A stretch of 47,065 nt of DNA. Origin: Planctomycetota bacterium (GTDB taxonomy: Bacteria > Planctomycetota > UBA8108 > UBA1146 > JAKEFC01). Below, in pieces: positions 24,547-34,960 of the stretch. Every line of letters begins with the position of its first letter. Within the stretch, counting starts at the first letter, position 1. The stretch lies in the NCBI GenBank assembly GCA_022616235.1, contig JAKEFC010000142.1, positions 1-47,065 on the forward strand. The letters are read 5' to 3'. Position numbers and translations under genes: made by a program. The notes beneath the pieces are model-generated. The model was not told the origin of the DNA. It saw only the letters and a program-made list of their open reading frames with translations, and made no database searches.

Positions 24547-26238
24547 CTACAGGAATTCGGCCGCGTGGGTATTACGAAGGATCTCCTCGAGCGTCGTCAG
24601 GCCGGAAAGGAGCTTGCGCACCGCATCTTCTTGCAGCGTCACCATGCCCGTGCTCCGAGCTTTCGCGCGGAGATCCTGCGTCGGCTTCTTCTGGAACGTC
24701 AATTCCCGGATATCGCTGTTCATCTCCATTAGCTCGAAGATCCCTTTGCGGCCGCGGTATCCCTGGTTGTCGCACTCCGGGCAACCCTTGGCGCGATAGA
24801 TCTGCTGGCCGTCGAGATCCGAGATGGAGAGCGCTACCTGCCGCAGCTCCGTTTCGGTCGGATCGTAGAGTTCCCTGCAGTGAGGACAGAGCATCCGGAT
24901 CAATCTCTGCCCCATGATCGCCATGACCGCCGACGCGACCAGGAACGGCTTCACACCCATGTCGATGAGGCGAGTGAGGGCCGATGGCGCATCGTTCGTG
25001 TGCAGGGTCGAGAAGACGAGGTGCCCCGTCAGGGCGGCCTGAATCGCGATGTCCGCCGTTTCGCGGTCGCGGATCTCTCCCACGAGAATGATGTTCGGAG
25101 CTTGACGCATCATGGCGCGCAGGATGCGCTGGAAGTCGAGGCCGATCTCGTGTCGGACCTCGGACTGATTGATGCCGGCGATGTTGTATTCGATCGGGTT
25201 CTCGGCGGTGATGATCTTCACGTCCGGACGATTCAGCTCCTTGAGCGCGGCGTATAGGGTCGTGGTCTTGCCGCTACCGGTCGGACCGGTCACGAGGAAG
25301 ATGCCGTTCGGCCGCTTGATGATGCGGCGGAATCGCCCGAGATCCGCTTCGTGGAAACCCAAGGTCGGGAGGTCGACCAGGCCCTTTTCCTTGTCGAGGA
25401 TCCTCATCACGACGCTTTCGCCGTGTACGGAAGGGAGGGCCGATACGCGCAAGTCGATCTCGCGGCCGTGGAGCTTGAGCTTGATCCTGCCGTCCTGCGG
25501 CCTGCGCTTCTCCGCCATGTCCATCCGCGCCATGATCTTCACGCGCGAGATGATCGGCCCTTGCAGCTTCTTGGGCGGCGGCTCCTTGATGATGCAGACG
25601 CCGTCGATCCGATACCGAACGCGGAGTTCCTTCTCCATCGGTTCGATGTGGATGTCCGAGGCCCGCTCCTTGAGCGCGTTGGAGATCAACATGTGTACGA
25701 GTTTGATGACGGGCGCATCGTTGGCATCCGCATCCTCGCCCGAATACTCGCCGCGCCCGAATTCGACTTTTTCTTCGCTCGCCGGCGCTCCAAGCACGTC
25801 GTCGTATCCGCCCGTGAGGCGATAGTAGTGATCGAGCGCTTCGTCGACCGACTCCGGCGTGGCCAATGCCCGGTCCACCTCCATGTTGAGAATGAAGCGG
25901 AGATTGTCCATCGTAAAGAAGTCGAGCGGATCGCTCATGGCAATGATCAATGTGCGTCCCTTTTGCGCGACCGGCACGATCTTGTGCTCCAGCGCCACGT
26001 CTTTGGGAACGCGATCGATCAAGTGTTGAGGAATCTCGTGCTTGGCGAGATTCGCGAAAGGAAGTTGAAAGTGAATCGCGAGGGCCCGGGTTACTTGTTC
26101 TTGCGTCGCTAGTCCGAGCTTGACGACCGCTTCGCCGATCTTGCAATGATTCGTATTCGAATACTCGAGTGCCCGTCGAATTCCGTCATCGGTAATCCAC
26201 TCTTTTTCGCGGAGGATTTGACCAACGCTCTTCTTCAC
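24547..26238 (-). CDS. GspE/PilB-family assembly ATPase (first of two)
   Basis: 563 residues, with an N-terminal MshEN-like domain (VGQILREKEWITDDGIRRAL; GLATQEQVTRALAIHFQLPF) and the ATPase core: Walker A GPTGSGKTTTLYAAL, Walker B PNIILVGEIRDRETADI, His box LTGHLVFSTLHTNDAPSAL and zinc pairs CPHC and CPEC. The GTG start at 26238 follows a textbook GGAGGT (26244-26249, complement). It is paralogous to the next gene, with the same length and domain order but clearly diverged sequence, so the pair is an old duplication rather than a recent copy. The gene leads the unit and lies behind the long leader from the promoter at 27001-27028. Confidence 0.93.
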   Translation of the reverse strand: MKKSVGQILREKEWITDDGIRRALEYSNTNHCKIGEAVVKLGLATQEQVTRALAIHFQLPFANLAKHEIPQHLIDRVPKDVALEHKIVPVAQKGRTLIIAMSDPLDFFTMDNLRFILNMEVDRALATPESVDEALDHYYRLTGGYDDVLGAPASEEKVEFGRGEYSGEDADANDAPVIKLVHMLISNALKERASDIHIEPMEKELRVRYRIDGVCIIKEPPPKKLQGPIISRVKIMARMDMAEKRRPQDGRIKLKLHGREIDLRVSALPSVHGESVVMRILDKEKGLVDLPTLGFHEADLGRFRRIIKRPNGIFLVTGPTGSGKTTTLYAALKELNRPDVKIITAENPIEYNIAGINQSEVRHEIGLDFQRILRAMMRQAPNIILVGEIRDRETADIAIQAALTGHLVFSTLHTNDAPSALTRLIDMGVKPFLVASAVMAIMGQRLIRMLCPHCRELYDPTETELRQVALSISDLDGQQIYRAKGCPECDNQGYRGRKGIFELMEMNSDIRELTFQKKPTQDLRAKARSTGMVTLQEDAVRKLLSGLTTLEEILRNTHAAEFL

Positions 26239-27000
26239 CTTTTACCTCCATCGCGGGCAAGAGCGGCGCTTCTCGGCCGCCTGGCCCGGAGCGCCGCTCG
26301 CCGGCGCCGCATTGCCGCGAACTGCGCCGAACCGCGCGCACTCGCGTACCCGCCCAGGCGCCCGCGTCGTTCGCCACATGGGAACGACCTGCGCCACAAG
26401 CGGTGCACCACCGCCATCGAAAGGCTGAAAGGAATGGGAGGATCTGCCGGCCGTGCCCGCGGTTCCCCGTGTCCCTAATAGCCTTGCTTCACAATTCCGA
26501 TCCGCAAATCCTCGGCACGCCTCGCGGGCGCCGCACAGCGCTCCGATCGCGCCCGGCGAGGGGCTCGCGCCGGCAATCGGAATCGCCCAGCCGCGCGGCC
26601 TCCGCCGTCTCGAACCGCGTCATGCGGATGCCTGCCGCGAGACGCGATTCCGAAATCACCTGCCGTTGCCCGCCGCTACACGCAGGTACTCACCGTTACT
26701 CGAAGTGGACCTCGGCCGGCCGTAGCCGCCTCCAATGCGCGCCCGCCGGCGCGGTCAAGTCACCCCTGACGACCGCTACCGCCGGCTCGACGCGCCGGCT
26801 AACTCCTCGCGGCTCGCAATCGGCCCGGAGCGCACAAGGACGACACGAAGACCTCGCTGAAAGTGCCGGCGTGAGTTGCGGGTAGACGCTCTCGGAGGTT
26901 GCTTGCGCCCGCATCGTGCGCGCGGCACCGAGCTTGCGATTCCAATGCGCTCCAAGTCGAGTCTCCGACTCTCCTTGGGCACAAATGAGCGAGGTTTCTA
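26239..27000 (-). promoter_or_regulatory. Long non-coding leader of the pilus/secretion ATPase operon (predicted)
   Basis: The stretch 26239-27514 has no convincing gene on either strand. The part up to 27000 would be transcribed as the leader of the ATPase operon from the promoter at 27001-27028. It contains a hairpin close to the 5' end (arms CCAAG/CTTGG at 26952-26956 and 26974-26978, inner GAGTC/GACTC around loop TCC at 26959-26971). Another lies just before the first ATPase gene (AGCGGCGCT at 26262-26270 and complement at 26290-26298), close to its ribosome site. I match none of it to a known riboswitch, tmRNA, RNase P or SRP RNA. Confidence 0.45.
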
Positions 27001-27028
27001 ATCGTAGGGTCGAAGGTGGATCTGTCAA
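27001..27028 (-). promoter_or_regulatory. Strong sigma-70 type promoter reading toward the ATPase operon
   Basis: On the minus strand, a consensus TTGACA (27023-27028) and TACGAT (27001-27006) are separated by 16 bases, with an expected start near 26994. It points at the GspE/PilB genes about 750 bases away and has no nearer gene to serve. Confidence 0.6.
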
Positions 27029-27290
27029 GGCTGCGCGGTCCGCGTGGGACGTAAGTCCGAGCGCCGTCCGGGCCGCCCTCGGAGGACGGAAGCGAGCAAG
27101 GTTCGCCGCCATCCCCGCGCGGAGATGGGCGCGGGCGCTCGCGGCGGCGGCGGTCGCGGACGGCCCCTTTTTTGCGGCAAGGCTTCGACTCGGTGCGTGT
27201 TGCGATCGCGGGTGCGCCGCTTTGAGTACGCTTCCAAGCTGCGCTGGGGATTGCCTTCGTCGCGGCAGTTTGCGAGCTTACAACTCCCCG

Positions 27291-27343
27291 CTAGGCCGAG
27301 AACAAGCGTGGTCACAAGAATTCCACGCTGGTTCTCGGACTAG
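27291..27343. repeat. Imperfect palindrome with CTAG ends
   Basis: The arms 27291-27311 and 27323-27343 pair over 21 positions with two mismatches (19 pairs), around an 11-base loop. The outermost four bases of each arm are CTAG. The element resembles the stronger palindrome at 27430-27474, which also contains CTAG ends and an AAGCG core. Confidence 0.6.
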
Positions 27344-27371
27344 TCGAGCCGGAGGCGAGCGTTCTTGGGTG

Positions 27372-27421
27372 AAGCCGGAGCGGCTTTGCCGCGACGGCGA
27401 GGGGGCTTTGCGAAAGCCCCC
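27372..27421. repeat. Two short hairpins with three-base loops
   Basis: AAGCCG/CGGCTT pair at 27372-27386 around GAG. GGGGGCTTT/AAAGCCCCC pair perfectly at 27401-27421 around GCG. Each lies beside a direct repeat GGGTGAA (about 27367 and 27423). Confidence 0.55.
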
Positions 27422-27429
27422 TGGGTGAA

Positions 27430-27474
27430 ACTAGCCCCAAGACAAGCGAGAACCTCGCTTGTCTTGGGGCTAGT
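27430..27474. repeat. 21-base-pair perfect hairpin with loop AAC
   Basis: The arms 27430-27450 and 27454-27474 are exact complements (ACTAGCCCCAAGACAAGCGA and one more base), separated by AAC. A 21-bp perfect stem with a three-base loop 40 bases before the dikinase start is exceptional for an ordinary leader. Confidence 0.7.
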
Positions 27475-27514
27475 GGCAAGCGGTTCGAACCAAACGCTGG
27501 AAGGGGTGCCGGCC

Positions 27515-30313
<2,799 letters not shown>

Positions 30314-30368
30314 GCGCCACGAGCCGCGCGTTGCGAGCGATTCGCGTTCGGAAGTGAGAAGGGAAGAA

Positions 30369-30441
30369 CGTGAGGGCCCGGGGCTGTGAAGAGTTTGGGT
30401 GTTGCTTCACAGTGGTTCGGGAGAAGGACCGGACCCTCACG
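30369..30441. terminator. Two-level hairpin downstream of the dikinase gene
   Basis: Outer arms 30369-30381 and 30429-30441 pair at 12 of 13 positions. Inside them, CTGTGAAG (30384-30391) pairs exactly with CTTCACAG (30405-30412). It lies 55 bases past the dikinase stop and before the convergent mqnD end, so it may terminate both. No other function is recognised in the 292-base gap. Confidence 0.5.
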
Positions 30442-30605
30442 AGCGACAACGCTAGCGGTCGGCGGCGAACGCCGCAACCTGCGATCCGAGAAGATTCCAA
30501 AAGGACCGAGCAGGGCGCGAAGGCTGTTACGAAACGCAGCCGCGCGGCGAGCGATTGTCACGAGGCGGTCAAAGCGATGACAATTCTCGATGCCGCGCCG
30601 GCGAT

Positions 30606-31442
30606 CTAGGGGATGAATTCGAGCGCCGGGATTTCTTGCACAAGATTCGCGTCCGCCCCACGTCTGAGGAACTCACGTACCGCCGTACGACCATCGTCGC
30701 CGTAGTCGAGCGTCCGCGGATTCACGTACATGCCGACGAAGCGGTCCGCCTGCGCGCGGTTCAGTCCGCGGCCGAAGCGTTCCGCGAAATCGAGCGCCTC
30801 CTCCCGATGCGCGAGGGCGTGAGCGATGCTTGCGCGCAGGATCGCGCTCACGGCGCGCATGGTGGGTTCGCCAAGATCGCGCCGAATCGCGTTGCCGCCG
30901 AGCGGGAGCGGCAGTCCCCCGGTCTCCGAGTGCCACCACGCGCCGAGGTCCACGACCGCGTGGAGCCCTGCCTCGCGATAGGTGAGCTGGGCTTCGTGAA
31001 TGAGCACGCCTGCCGCGACTCGCTCGTCGAGCACCGCGTCCAAGATGCGATCGAACGGCATGACCTGCACGCGGACCTCTGGCTGCCAGAGTCGGAGCGC
31101 GAGCGCGGCGCTCGTCCATGTGCCGGGAATCGCGACGACCTCCTCCGCCAGCTCGCCGCGCGAGAGCGGCCCGCGGGCGACCACCACCGGGCCGTATCCC
31201 TCCCCCATGCTGGCGCCGTGGTTGAGGAGCGCGTAGCGCTCGTGGAGATGGGCGTAGGCGTGAATCGAGAGCGCGGTGACCTCGTAGCGCCCCTCTACGG
31301 CGGCGCGATTCAAGGATTCGATGTCCGCGAGGACGCTCTCGAACTCGAAACGGCCGCAGTCGATGCGCCGCTCGGTGATCGCGTAGTGCATGAAGGCGTC
31401 GTCGGAGTCGGGGCTGTGGGCGAGCGTGATCTTCACGGGCAA
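30606..31442 (-). CDS. mqnD: 1,4-dihydroxy-6-naphthoate synthase (futalosine pathway)
   Basis: About 278 residues with the MqnD signature: a periplasmic-binding-protein-like fold opening with TLAHSPDSDDAFMHYAITER, then VTALSIHAYAHLHERYALLN and GASMGEGYGPVVVARG, the substrate-site segment AGVLIHEAQLTY, and DLGAWWHSETGGLPLPLGGN. The enzyme turns cyclic dehypoxanthine futalosine into dihydroxynaphthoate for menaquinone synthesis, so the organism should make menaquinone by the futalosine route. The start is a TTG at 31442 or the GTG two codons later; neither has a clear ribosome site. No other mqn gene is in the window. Confidence 0.92.
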   Translation of the reverse strand: MPVKITLAHSPDSDDAFMHYAITERRIDCGRFEFESVLADIESLNRAAVEGRYEVTALSIHAYAHLHERYALLNHGASMGEGYGPVVVARGPLSRGELAEEVVAIPGTWTSAALALRLWQPEVRVQVMPFDRILDAVLDERVAAGVLIHEAQLTYREAGLHAVVDLGAWWHSETGGLPLPLGGNAIRRDLGEPTMRAVSAILRASIAHALAHREEALDFAERFGRGLNRAQADRFVGMYVNPRTLDYGDDGRTAVREFLRRGADANLVQEIPALEFIP

Positions 31443-31555
31443 GACTCGACTGTTCGGGTTCGGCAGCGCGTGCGCGGCGCAGCGGCCGGCGCAATTCAGA
31501 GAGGCGCCAAGCTACTATTCCGCGCGCGGGTGCGCCACCGCGGTTCTGGCGACGT

Positions 31556-31584
31556 TTGCGAATCCGAACCGAACCCTCTACAAG
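31556..31584 (+). promoter_or_regulatory. Possible promoter of the toroid-protein gene
   Basis: TTGCGA (31556-31561) and TACAAG (31579-31584) with a 17-base spacer, each matching consensus at four of six positions, about 100 bases before the gene at 31689. Weak evidence. Confidence 0.3.
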
Positions 31585-31688
31585 TAGCGGGCCGCTGGCC
31601 CGCGCGATAGCACGCCCAGCGGGTGCGCCGCCGGCAGGGCGCCGATCGAGGCGGCGAGTAGTCCTTGGAAAGGCGAGCGCGAAGGCCG

Positions 31689-32951
31689 ATGAGGTGGGGA
31701 CGCCGATCCATCTATATATGGGTGTGCCTCGTTTGGCTCGCGTGGCCTTTGGCAATGCACCCGCTTTCGGCGGCCGACGCGCCGGCCGCCGAAGGCGCTC
31801 CCGCCGCGCCTCGCGCTTCCGCCGCCGCACTCTCGCCGGAGGAAACCGAAGACGCGATCCGCCGGGCGATCGAGATCTTGCTCGCGCGCCAAGAGAACCT
31901 CGACGGCGGCGCGCCGCCGTGCGAATGGCCCTACGAAGGGGTCTATCGGGTCCCCGATGAGAACGGCGCGGCGCAGATTCCGATGGGCTACCGGATCGGC
32001 GGCACGGCGATCTCGGCCTGGGCGCTCATCGAAGCCCCCGGTTGGAGCGAAGATGAGGCGCGCCGCGATGCGGTCGCGCGCGCCACGCGTTTCGTGCTCG
32101 CGGGAATTGGCGATCCGCGCATGAACTCGAGCTACTCCCGCGGCTACGACGTTCGGAATTGGGGCCACATCTACGCGCTCCAGTTCCTGCTCAGGCTCCG
32201 CGCGCGTGGATACGCTGCGGAGGCGGAGCGCGCGGCGATCGCGGACGCGATCACGGGGCTGATCGCGGTCTTGAACGCGACGGCGATCGCCGAGCGCGGA
32301 GGCTGGCACTACTCGCGGAGCGCGGCGAGCCCCGCGCCGTGCAGCTTCATGACTGCGCCCGCGGTACACGCGCTCATGGAAGCGAGGATCGCGGGCGAAA
32401 AGTGCGACGCCGCGGTACTCGATCGCGCGATCGAGAGCATCGCGCGCGCGCGGCTCGACACGGGGGTATTTCAATACTCCGTGGATCCGAGCAACAAGAA
32501 CGACAAGGGATTCCAGTCCTTGCCGGGCGCCATCGCTCGCATGCCGCTATGCGAGAGCACTCTCTATTTGGCGGGCAAGGGCTCGATCGCGCGGATCCGG
32601 GCGAGCCTCGACGCGTTCCTGGAGCATTGGGAGCACCTCGAAGCGCGGCGCCGCAAGACCGGCACGCACGCGCAGCCGTACATGATCGCGCCGTATTACT
32701 TCTACTTCGCGCACTTCTACGCCGCGCGGGCGATCGAGCTGCTCCCCGAAGCGGAACGCGGTGGATATCGAGACAGGCTTCACGCTCGCATCGTGCAGGT
32801 GCGCGAGCCTTCCGGCGGCTGGAACGACCGCGTCTTCGACCGGAGCGAGAACTTCGGCACCGCGATGATCTTGCTCGCGCTCTTGCAGCCGCGTTTGCAG
32901 CCACCGGCTCCTTGGGGCGGCACGCCGGCAGACGAGGCGGCGGCAAAGTAG
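31689..32951 (+). CDS. Secreted prenyltransferase/squalene-oxidase-repeat-like (alpha/alpha toroid) protein
   Basis: 420 residues from the ATG at 31689 (GAAGG upstream). Residues about 5-31 form a signal peptide with a Trp-rich core, cut likely after LSAADA. The rest is helical with repeated motifs of the prenyltransferase/squalene-cyclase toroid fold: AIEILLARQENLDGGAPPCE with WPYEGVYRV, GYRIGGTAISAWALIEAPGW, GYDVRNWGHIYALQFLLRL, and near the end VREPSGGWNDRVFD followed by NFGTAMILLALLQPRL. The Asp-rich catalytic box of true squalene cyclases (DCTAE/DDTAV-like) is not visible, so a terpene cyclase function is not supported. Similar exported proteins of unknown role are common in Planctomycetota. 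It is followed by a glycosyltransferase gene 85 bases downstream. Confidence 0.75.
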   Translation: MRWGRRSIYIWVCLVWLAWPLAMHPLSAADAPAAEGAPAAPRASAAALSPEETEDAIRRAIEILLARQENLDGGAPPCEWPYEGVYRVPDENGAAQIPMGYRIGGTAISAWALIEAPGWSEDEARRDAVARATRFVLAGIGDPRMNSSYSRGYDVRNWGHIYALQFLLRLRARGYAAEAERAAIADAITGLIAVLNATAIAERGGWHYSRSAASPAPCSFMTAPAVHALMEARIAGEKCDAAVLDRAIESIARARLDTGVFQYSVDPSNKNDKGFQSLPGAIARMPLCESTLYLAGKGSIARIRASLDAFLEHWEHLEARRRKTGTHAQPYMIAPYYFYFAHFYAARAIELLPEAERGGYRDRLHARIVQVREPSGGWNDRVFDRSENFGTAMILLALLQPRLQPPAPWGGTPADEAAAK

Positions 32952-33036
32952 TGAAATCGAGAACGGCCAAGAAGGAGGCCGGCGCCACGACGTCGGTCGC
33001 GACGCGACGGGCGGCCGCGCGCCGAGAACCAGAGCG

Positions 33037-34227
33037 ATGCGGGTAGCGATCGACTGCACCCACTATCTCGCGCCGGGAGGGATCCGAGTCTATATCGCGA
33101 ACCTGCTTCCGGCGCTCGCGAGCGCAGGGCGCGGCGAGGAGTGGATCCTCTACTTTCGCGGACTCGCAGCACCTGGAGATGACCTGCCCCTCGCAGCAGG
33201 AACCGGCGTACGCGTAGCTCGAGAAGCCCTCCCGCGGCGCGCGATCGATCGGCTGCAGAACTGGCTCGGCTGGCCGCGCGTAGAGCGCTGGACGGGTCCG
33301 CTCGACGTTTTTCACGGCACGCACTTTCACGTCCCTCCGGCGCGCAAGGCTCGGCGCGTGCTCACCGTTCACGACTGCGCCTACTTGCGCCACCCGGAGT
33401 ACTACGCGAATCGCCGGCTGAACGACTACGGCTACCGGTTCCTCCTCGGCCATTCTCTCGCGCGCGCGGAGCGCGTCATCGCGAGCAGCCACTCGACGCG
33501 CCGCGATCTCTTGGAGCTGTTCGCGCTCGATGAGAAACGCGTGTGGGTTGTGCCGTTCGGCGCGGATCCGGCGTTTCGGCCGCTCGCGCCGGAGGAGCGC
33601 GCGCCGGTCGTGACGCGCCTGGGCCTCGATCGTCCCTACGTCGTCTATCCGGCGGGCAGCATCGACCTGCGGAAGAACATCGAACGTACCCTGCGCGCCT
33701 TTGCGGCGGCGTTCCCTACCCGCGCCGACCGCCCGTTGCTCGTGGTGACGGGCGTGGGGACGCTTCCCGAGTCCGACGCTCGCCTCGCGCGGGAACTCGA
33801 CCTCGAAGGCGAGCTGCGCTGCCTTCGCGTTCGCTATCCCGATGAATTGCGCGCGATCCTGAGCGGCGCGGAGTGGGGAATGTACACGTCGCTCTACGAA
33901 GGCTTCGGAATCCCACCGCTCGAGATGATGGCGTGCGGCATCGCGGTGCTCGCTTCGAACGCTGCCTCGATCCCCGAGGTCACGGGTGAAGCAGCGTTGC
34001 TCGTCGATCCTCGAAGCCACGACGAGATCGCGGCGGGGATGCGCTCGCTGCACTTCGACGAGCGGCGGCGCGCGGAACTCGTCCGGAAGGGCCGCGAGCG
34101 AGTCGCCGCGCCGGAGCTATCGTGGGAGCGTGCCGCGCGCCAGATGCTCGCCGCGTACCGCGACGACGAGTCCGCGTTTCGCGCGGAGTCGCGGCCGGCG
34201 GTGCGCGAAGCAATGCACGCACGGTGA
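33037..34227 (+). CDS. Glycosyltransferase, GT4/group 1 family
   Basis: 396 residues with a GT-B fold. The N-terminal half opens with a glycine-rich loop (DCTHYLAPGGIRVYIANLLP) and contains FHGTHFHVPPARKARRVLTV. The C-terminal nucleotide-sugar half has YPAGSIDLRKNIERTLRAFA and the E-x7-E motif region SLYEGFGIPPLEMMACGIAV. Such enzymes use activated mannose or glucose to build envelope glycans or exopolysaccharide. No signal peptide; probably peripheral on the inner membrane. It may be co-transcribed with the toroid-protein gene upstream. Acceptor and donor cannot be named from the sequence. Confidence 0.88.
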   Translation: MRVAIDCTHYLAPGGIRVYIANLLPALASAGRGEEWILYFRGLAAPGDDLPLAAGTGVRVAREALPRRAIDRLQNWLGWPRVERWTGPLDVFHGTHFHVPPARKARRVLTVHDCAYLRHPEYYANRRLNDYGYRFLLGHSLARAERVIASSHSTRRDLLELFALDEKRVWVVPFGADPAFRPLAPEERAPVVTRLGLDRPYVVYPAGSIDLRKNIERTLRAFAAAFPTRADRPLLVVTGVGTLPESDARLARELDLEGELRCLRVRYPDELRAILSGAEWGMYTSLYEGFGIPPLEMMACGIAVLASNAASIPEVTGEAALLVDPRSHDEIAAGMRSLHFDERRRAELVRKGRERVAAPELSWERAARQMLAAYRDDESAFRAESRPAVREAMHAR

Positions 34228-34228
34228 T

Positions 34229-34256
34229 TTGACACCACAGCGCTGCCGTCTATACT
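34229..34256 (+). promoter_or_regulatory. Strong sigma-70 type promoter of the ferredoxin gene
   Basis: Consensus TTGACA (34229-34234), a 16-base spacer and TATACT (34251-34256, five of six), directly after the glycosyltransferase stop and about 80 bases ahead of the ferredoxin ATG. It indicates that ferredoxin is transcribed by itself and strongly. Confidence 0.7.
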
Positions 34257-34341
34257 TTCTCGTCGCCAACCTCTCCCGAGCGGGTGTCCCCAGACGGCGA
34301 GAAGATGCGATTGCCGAAGCAACCGAGAGCGAAAGCACGGA

Positions 34342-34575
34342 ATGGCCAATCCCCAGAACAAGGTCGCCACCAACGTGGCGGGAGCGTGGTTCGTCGATTG
34401 CGAGTGCATCGATTGCGATCTTTGCCGCACGACGGCTCCCGACAATTTCAAGGCTGATGAGGAGAAGGGCTTCTCCTACGTCTTCAAGCAGCCCGTGAAC
34501 GAACGCGAGCTGGCGCTCTGCAAGCAGGCGATGGAGGAGTGCCCCGTCGAAGCGATCGGCAACGGCGGCGCTTAG
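34342..34575 (+). CDS. Small single-cluster [4Fe-4S] ferredoxin
   Basis: 77 residues. Cys22-x2-Cys25-x2-Cys28 (CIDCDLC) and Cys67-Pro (ECPVEAIG) bind one cubane cluster. Two more cysteines, Cys20 and Cys60, sit where some single-cluster ferredoxins have a disulfide or remnants of a second site. The sequence around CIDCDLCRTTAPDNF and YVFKQP resembles short ferredoxins known from Verrucomicrobia and relatives. It is an electron carrier in the cytoplasm; partners cannot be told from the context. A strong promoter stands immediately upstream. Confidence 0.9.
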   Translation: MANPQNKVATNVAGAWFVDCECIDCDLCRTTAPDNFKADEEKGFSYVFKQPVNERELALCKQAMEECPVEAIGNGGA

Positions 34576-34629
34576 CGCTCCCTCCGGCCCCTCATCCTCG
34601 TACTCTTGCTGCTCCTGTCGAAGCTGTGC

Positions 34630-34663
34630 GGTGTCGCGTGTCTGCCCCAGTGAAGGCGACACC
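34630..34663 (+). terminator. Inverted repeat after the ferredoxin gene
   Basis: GGTGTCGC (34630-34637) and GCGACACC (34656-34663) can form an 8-bp stem with an 18-base loop, 55 bases past the stop. No T-run; its role as a terminator is tentative. Confidence 0.35.
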
Positions 34664-34675
34664 TCCCATTGGTAA

Positions 34676-34914
34676 CTCGTGACGAGGCTCCGCCTCGTCA
34701 CGGGCGGACCCGAGGCTTTGCCGCCATGCATCGAACACTGCGGCATTGCGGTGAGTGGTTTCTTGGTGTCGAGGCAGGAGCCTCGACACCAGGAGATGCG
34801 GCAGAGCCGCGGGGGCTCGGTGTCGAGGCGGAGCCTCGACACCAGGGGGTTCACGCCACCGCCGCGGTTATGACGGAGCAGGCCGGAGCCACGACACCAG
34901 CTAGATTGCAGTGA
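34676..34914. repeat. Hairpin-rich intergenic repeat, copy A
   Basis: Contains a 42-base block at 34676-34717, identical to 34961-35002, with a palindrome of arms GTGACGAGGC around TCC. A 57-base block at 34793-34849, identical to 35050-35106, holds a palindrome of arms GGTGTCGAGGC around GGA. Between them is an extra hairpin (34765-34790) absent from copy B. No coding capacity is supported. With copy B this accounts for the 597-base gap between ferredoxin and the GNAT gene. Confidence 0.8.
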
Positions 34915-34960
34915 CAGAGCGCGAGTCTGCTCCATCACGCGCCTCGCACCTCATCCAGCC

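Larger units (their letters stand above)
27007..27514. other. Intergenic hairpin cluster before the pyruvate phosphate dikinase gene
   Basis: No gene is supported here. Between 27291 and 27474 there are four hairpins in tandem, listed separately. The dikinase frame is open through part of it, but the hairpins and the ribosome site at 27501-27506 argue that coding begins at 27515. Confidence 0.5.

Noticed and set aside
23162-24799. 545-codon open frame antisense to the second ATPase
   Set aside because: Shadow of the GspE/PilB gene, which has all ATPase motifs.
26403-26885. 160-codon frame in the long gap upstream of the ATPase operon
   Set aside because: Composition (Arg/Ser/Ala/Pro-rich) looks like translated non-coding DNA; no ribosome site or motif, and the strand opposes the strong promoter.
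27482-27491. GGTTCGAACC, a T-loop-like motif suggesting a tRNA
   Set aside because: No matching acceptor, D or anticodon stems can be drawn around it; it is just a short palindrome next to the hairpin cluster.
30370-30609. 79-codon frame downstream of ppdK
   Set aside because: Overlaps the two-level hairpin and the end of mqnD; no ribosome site or similarity.
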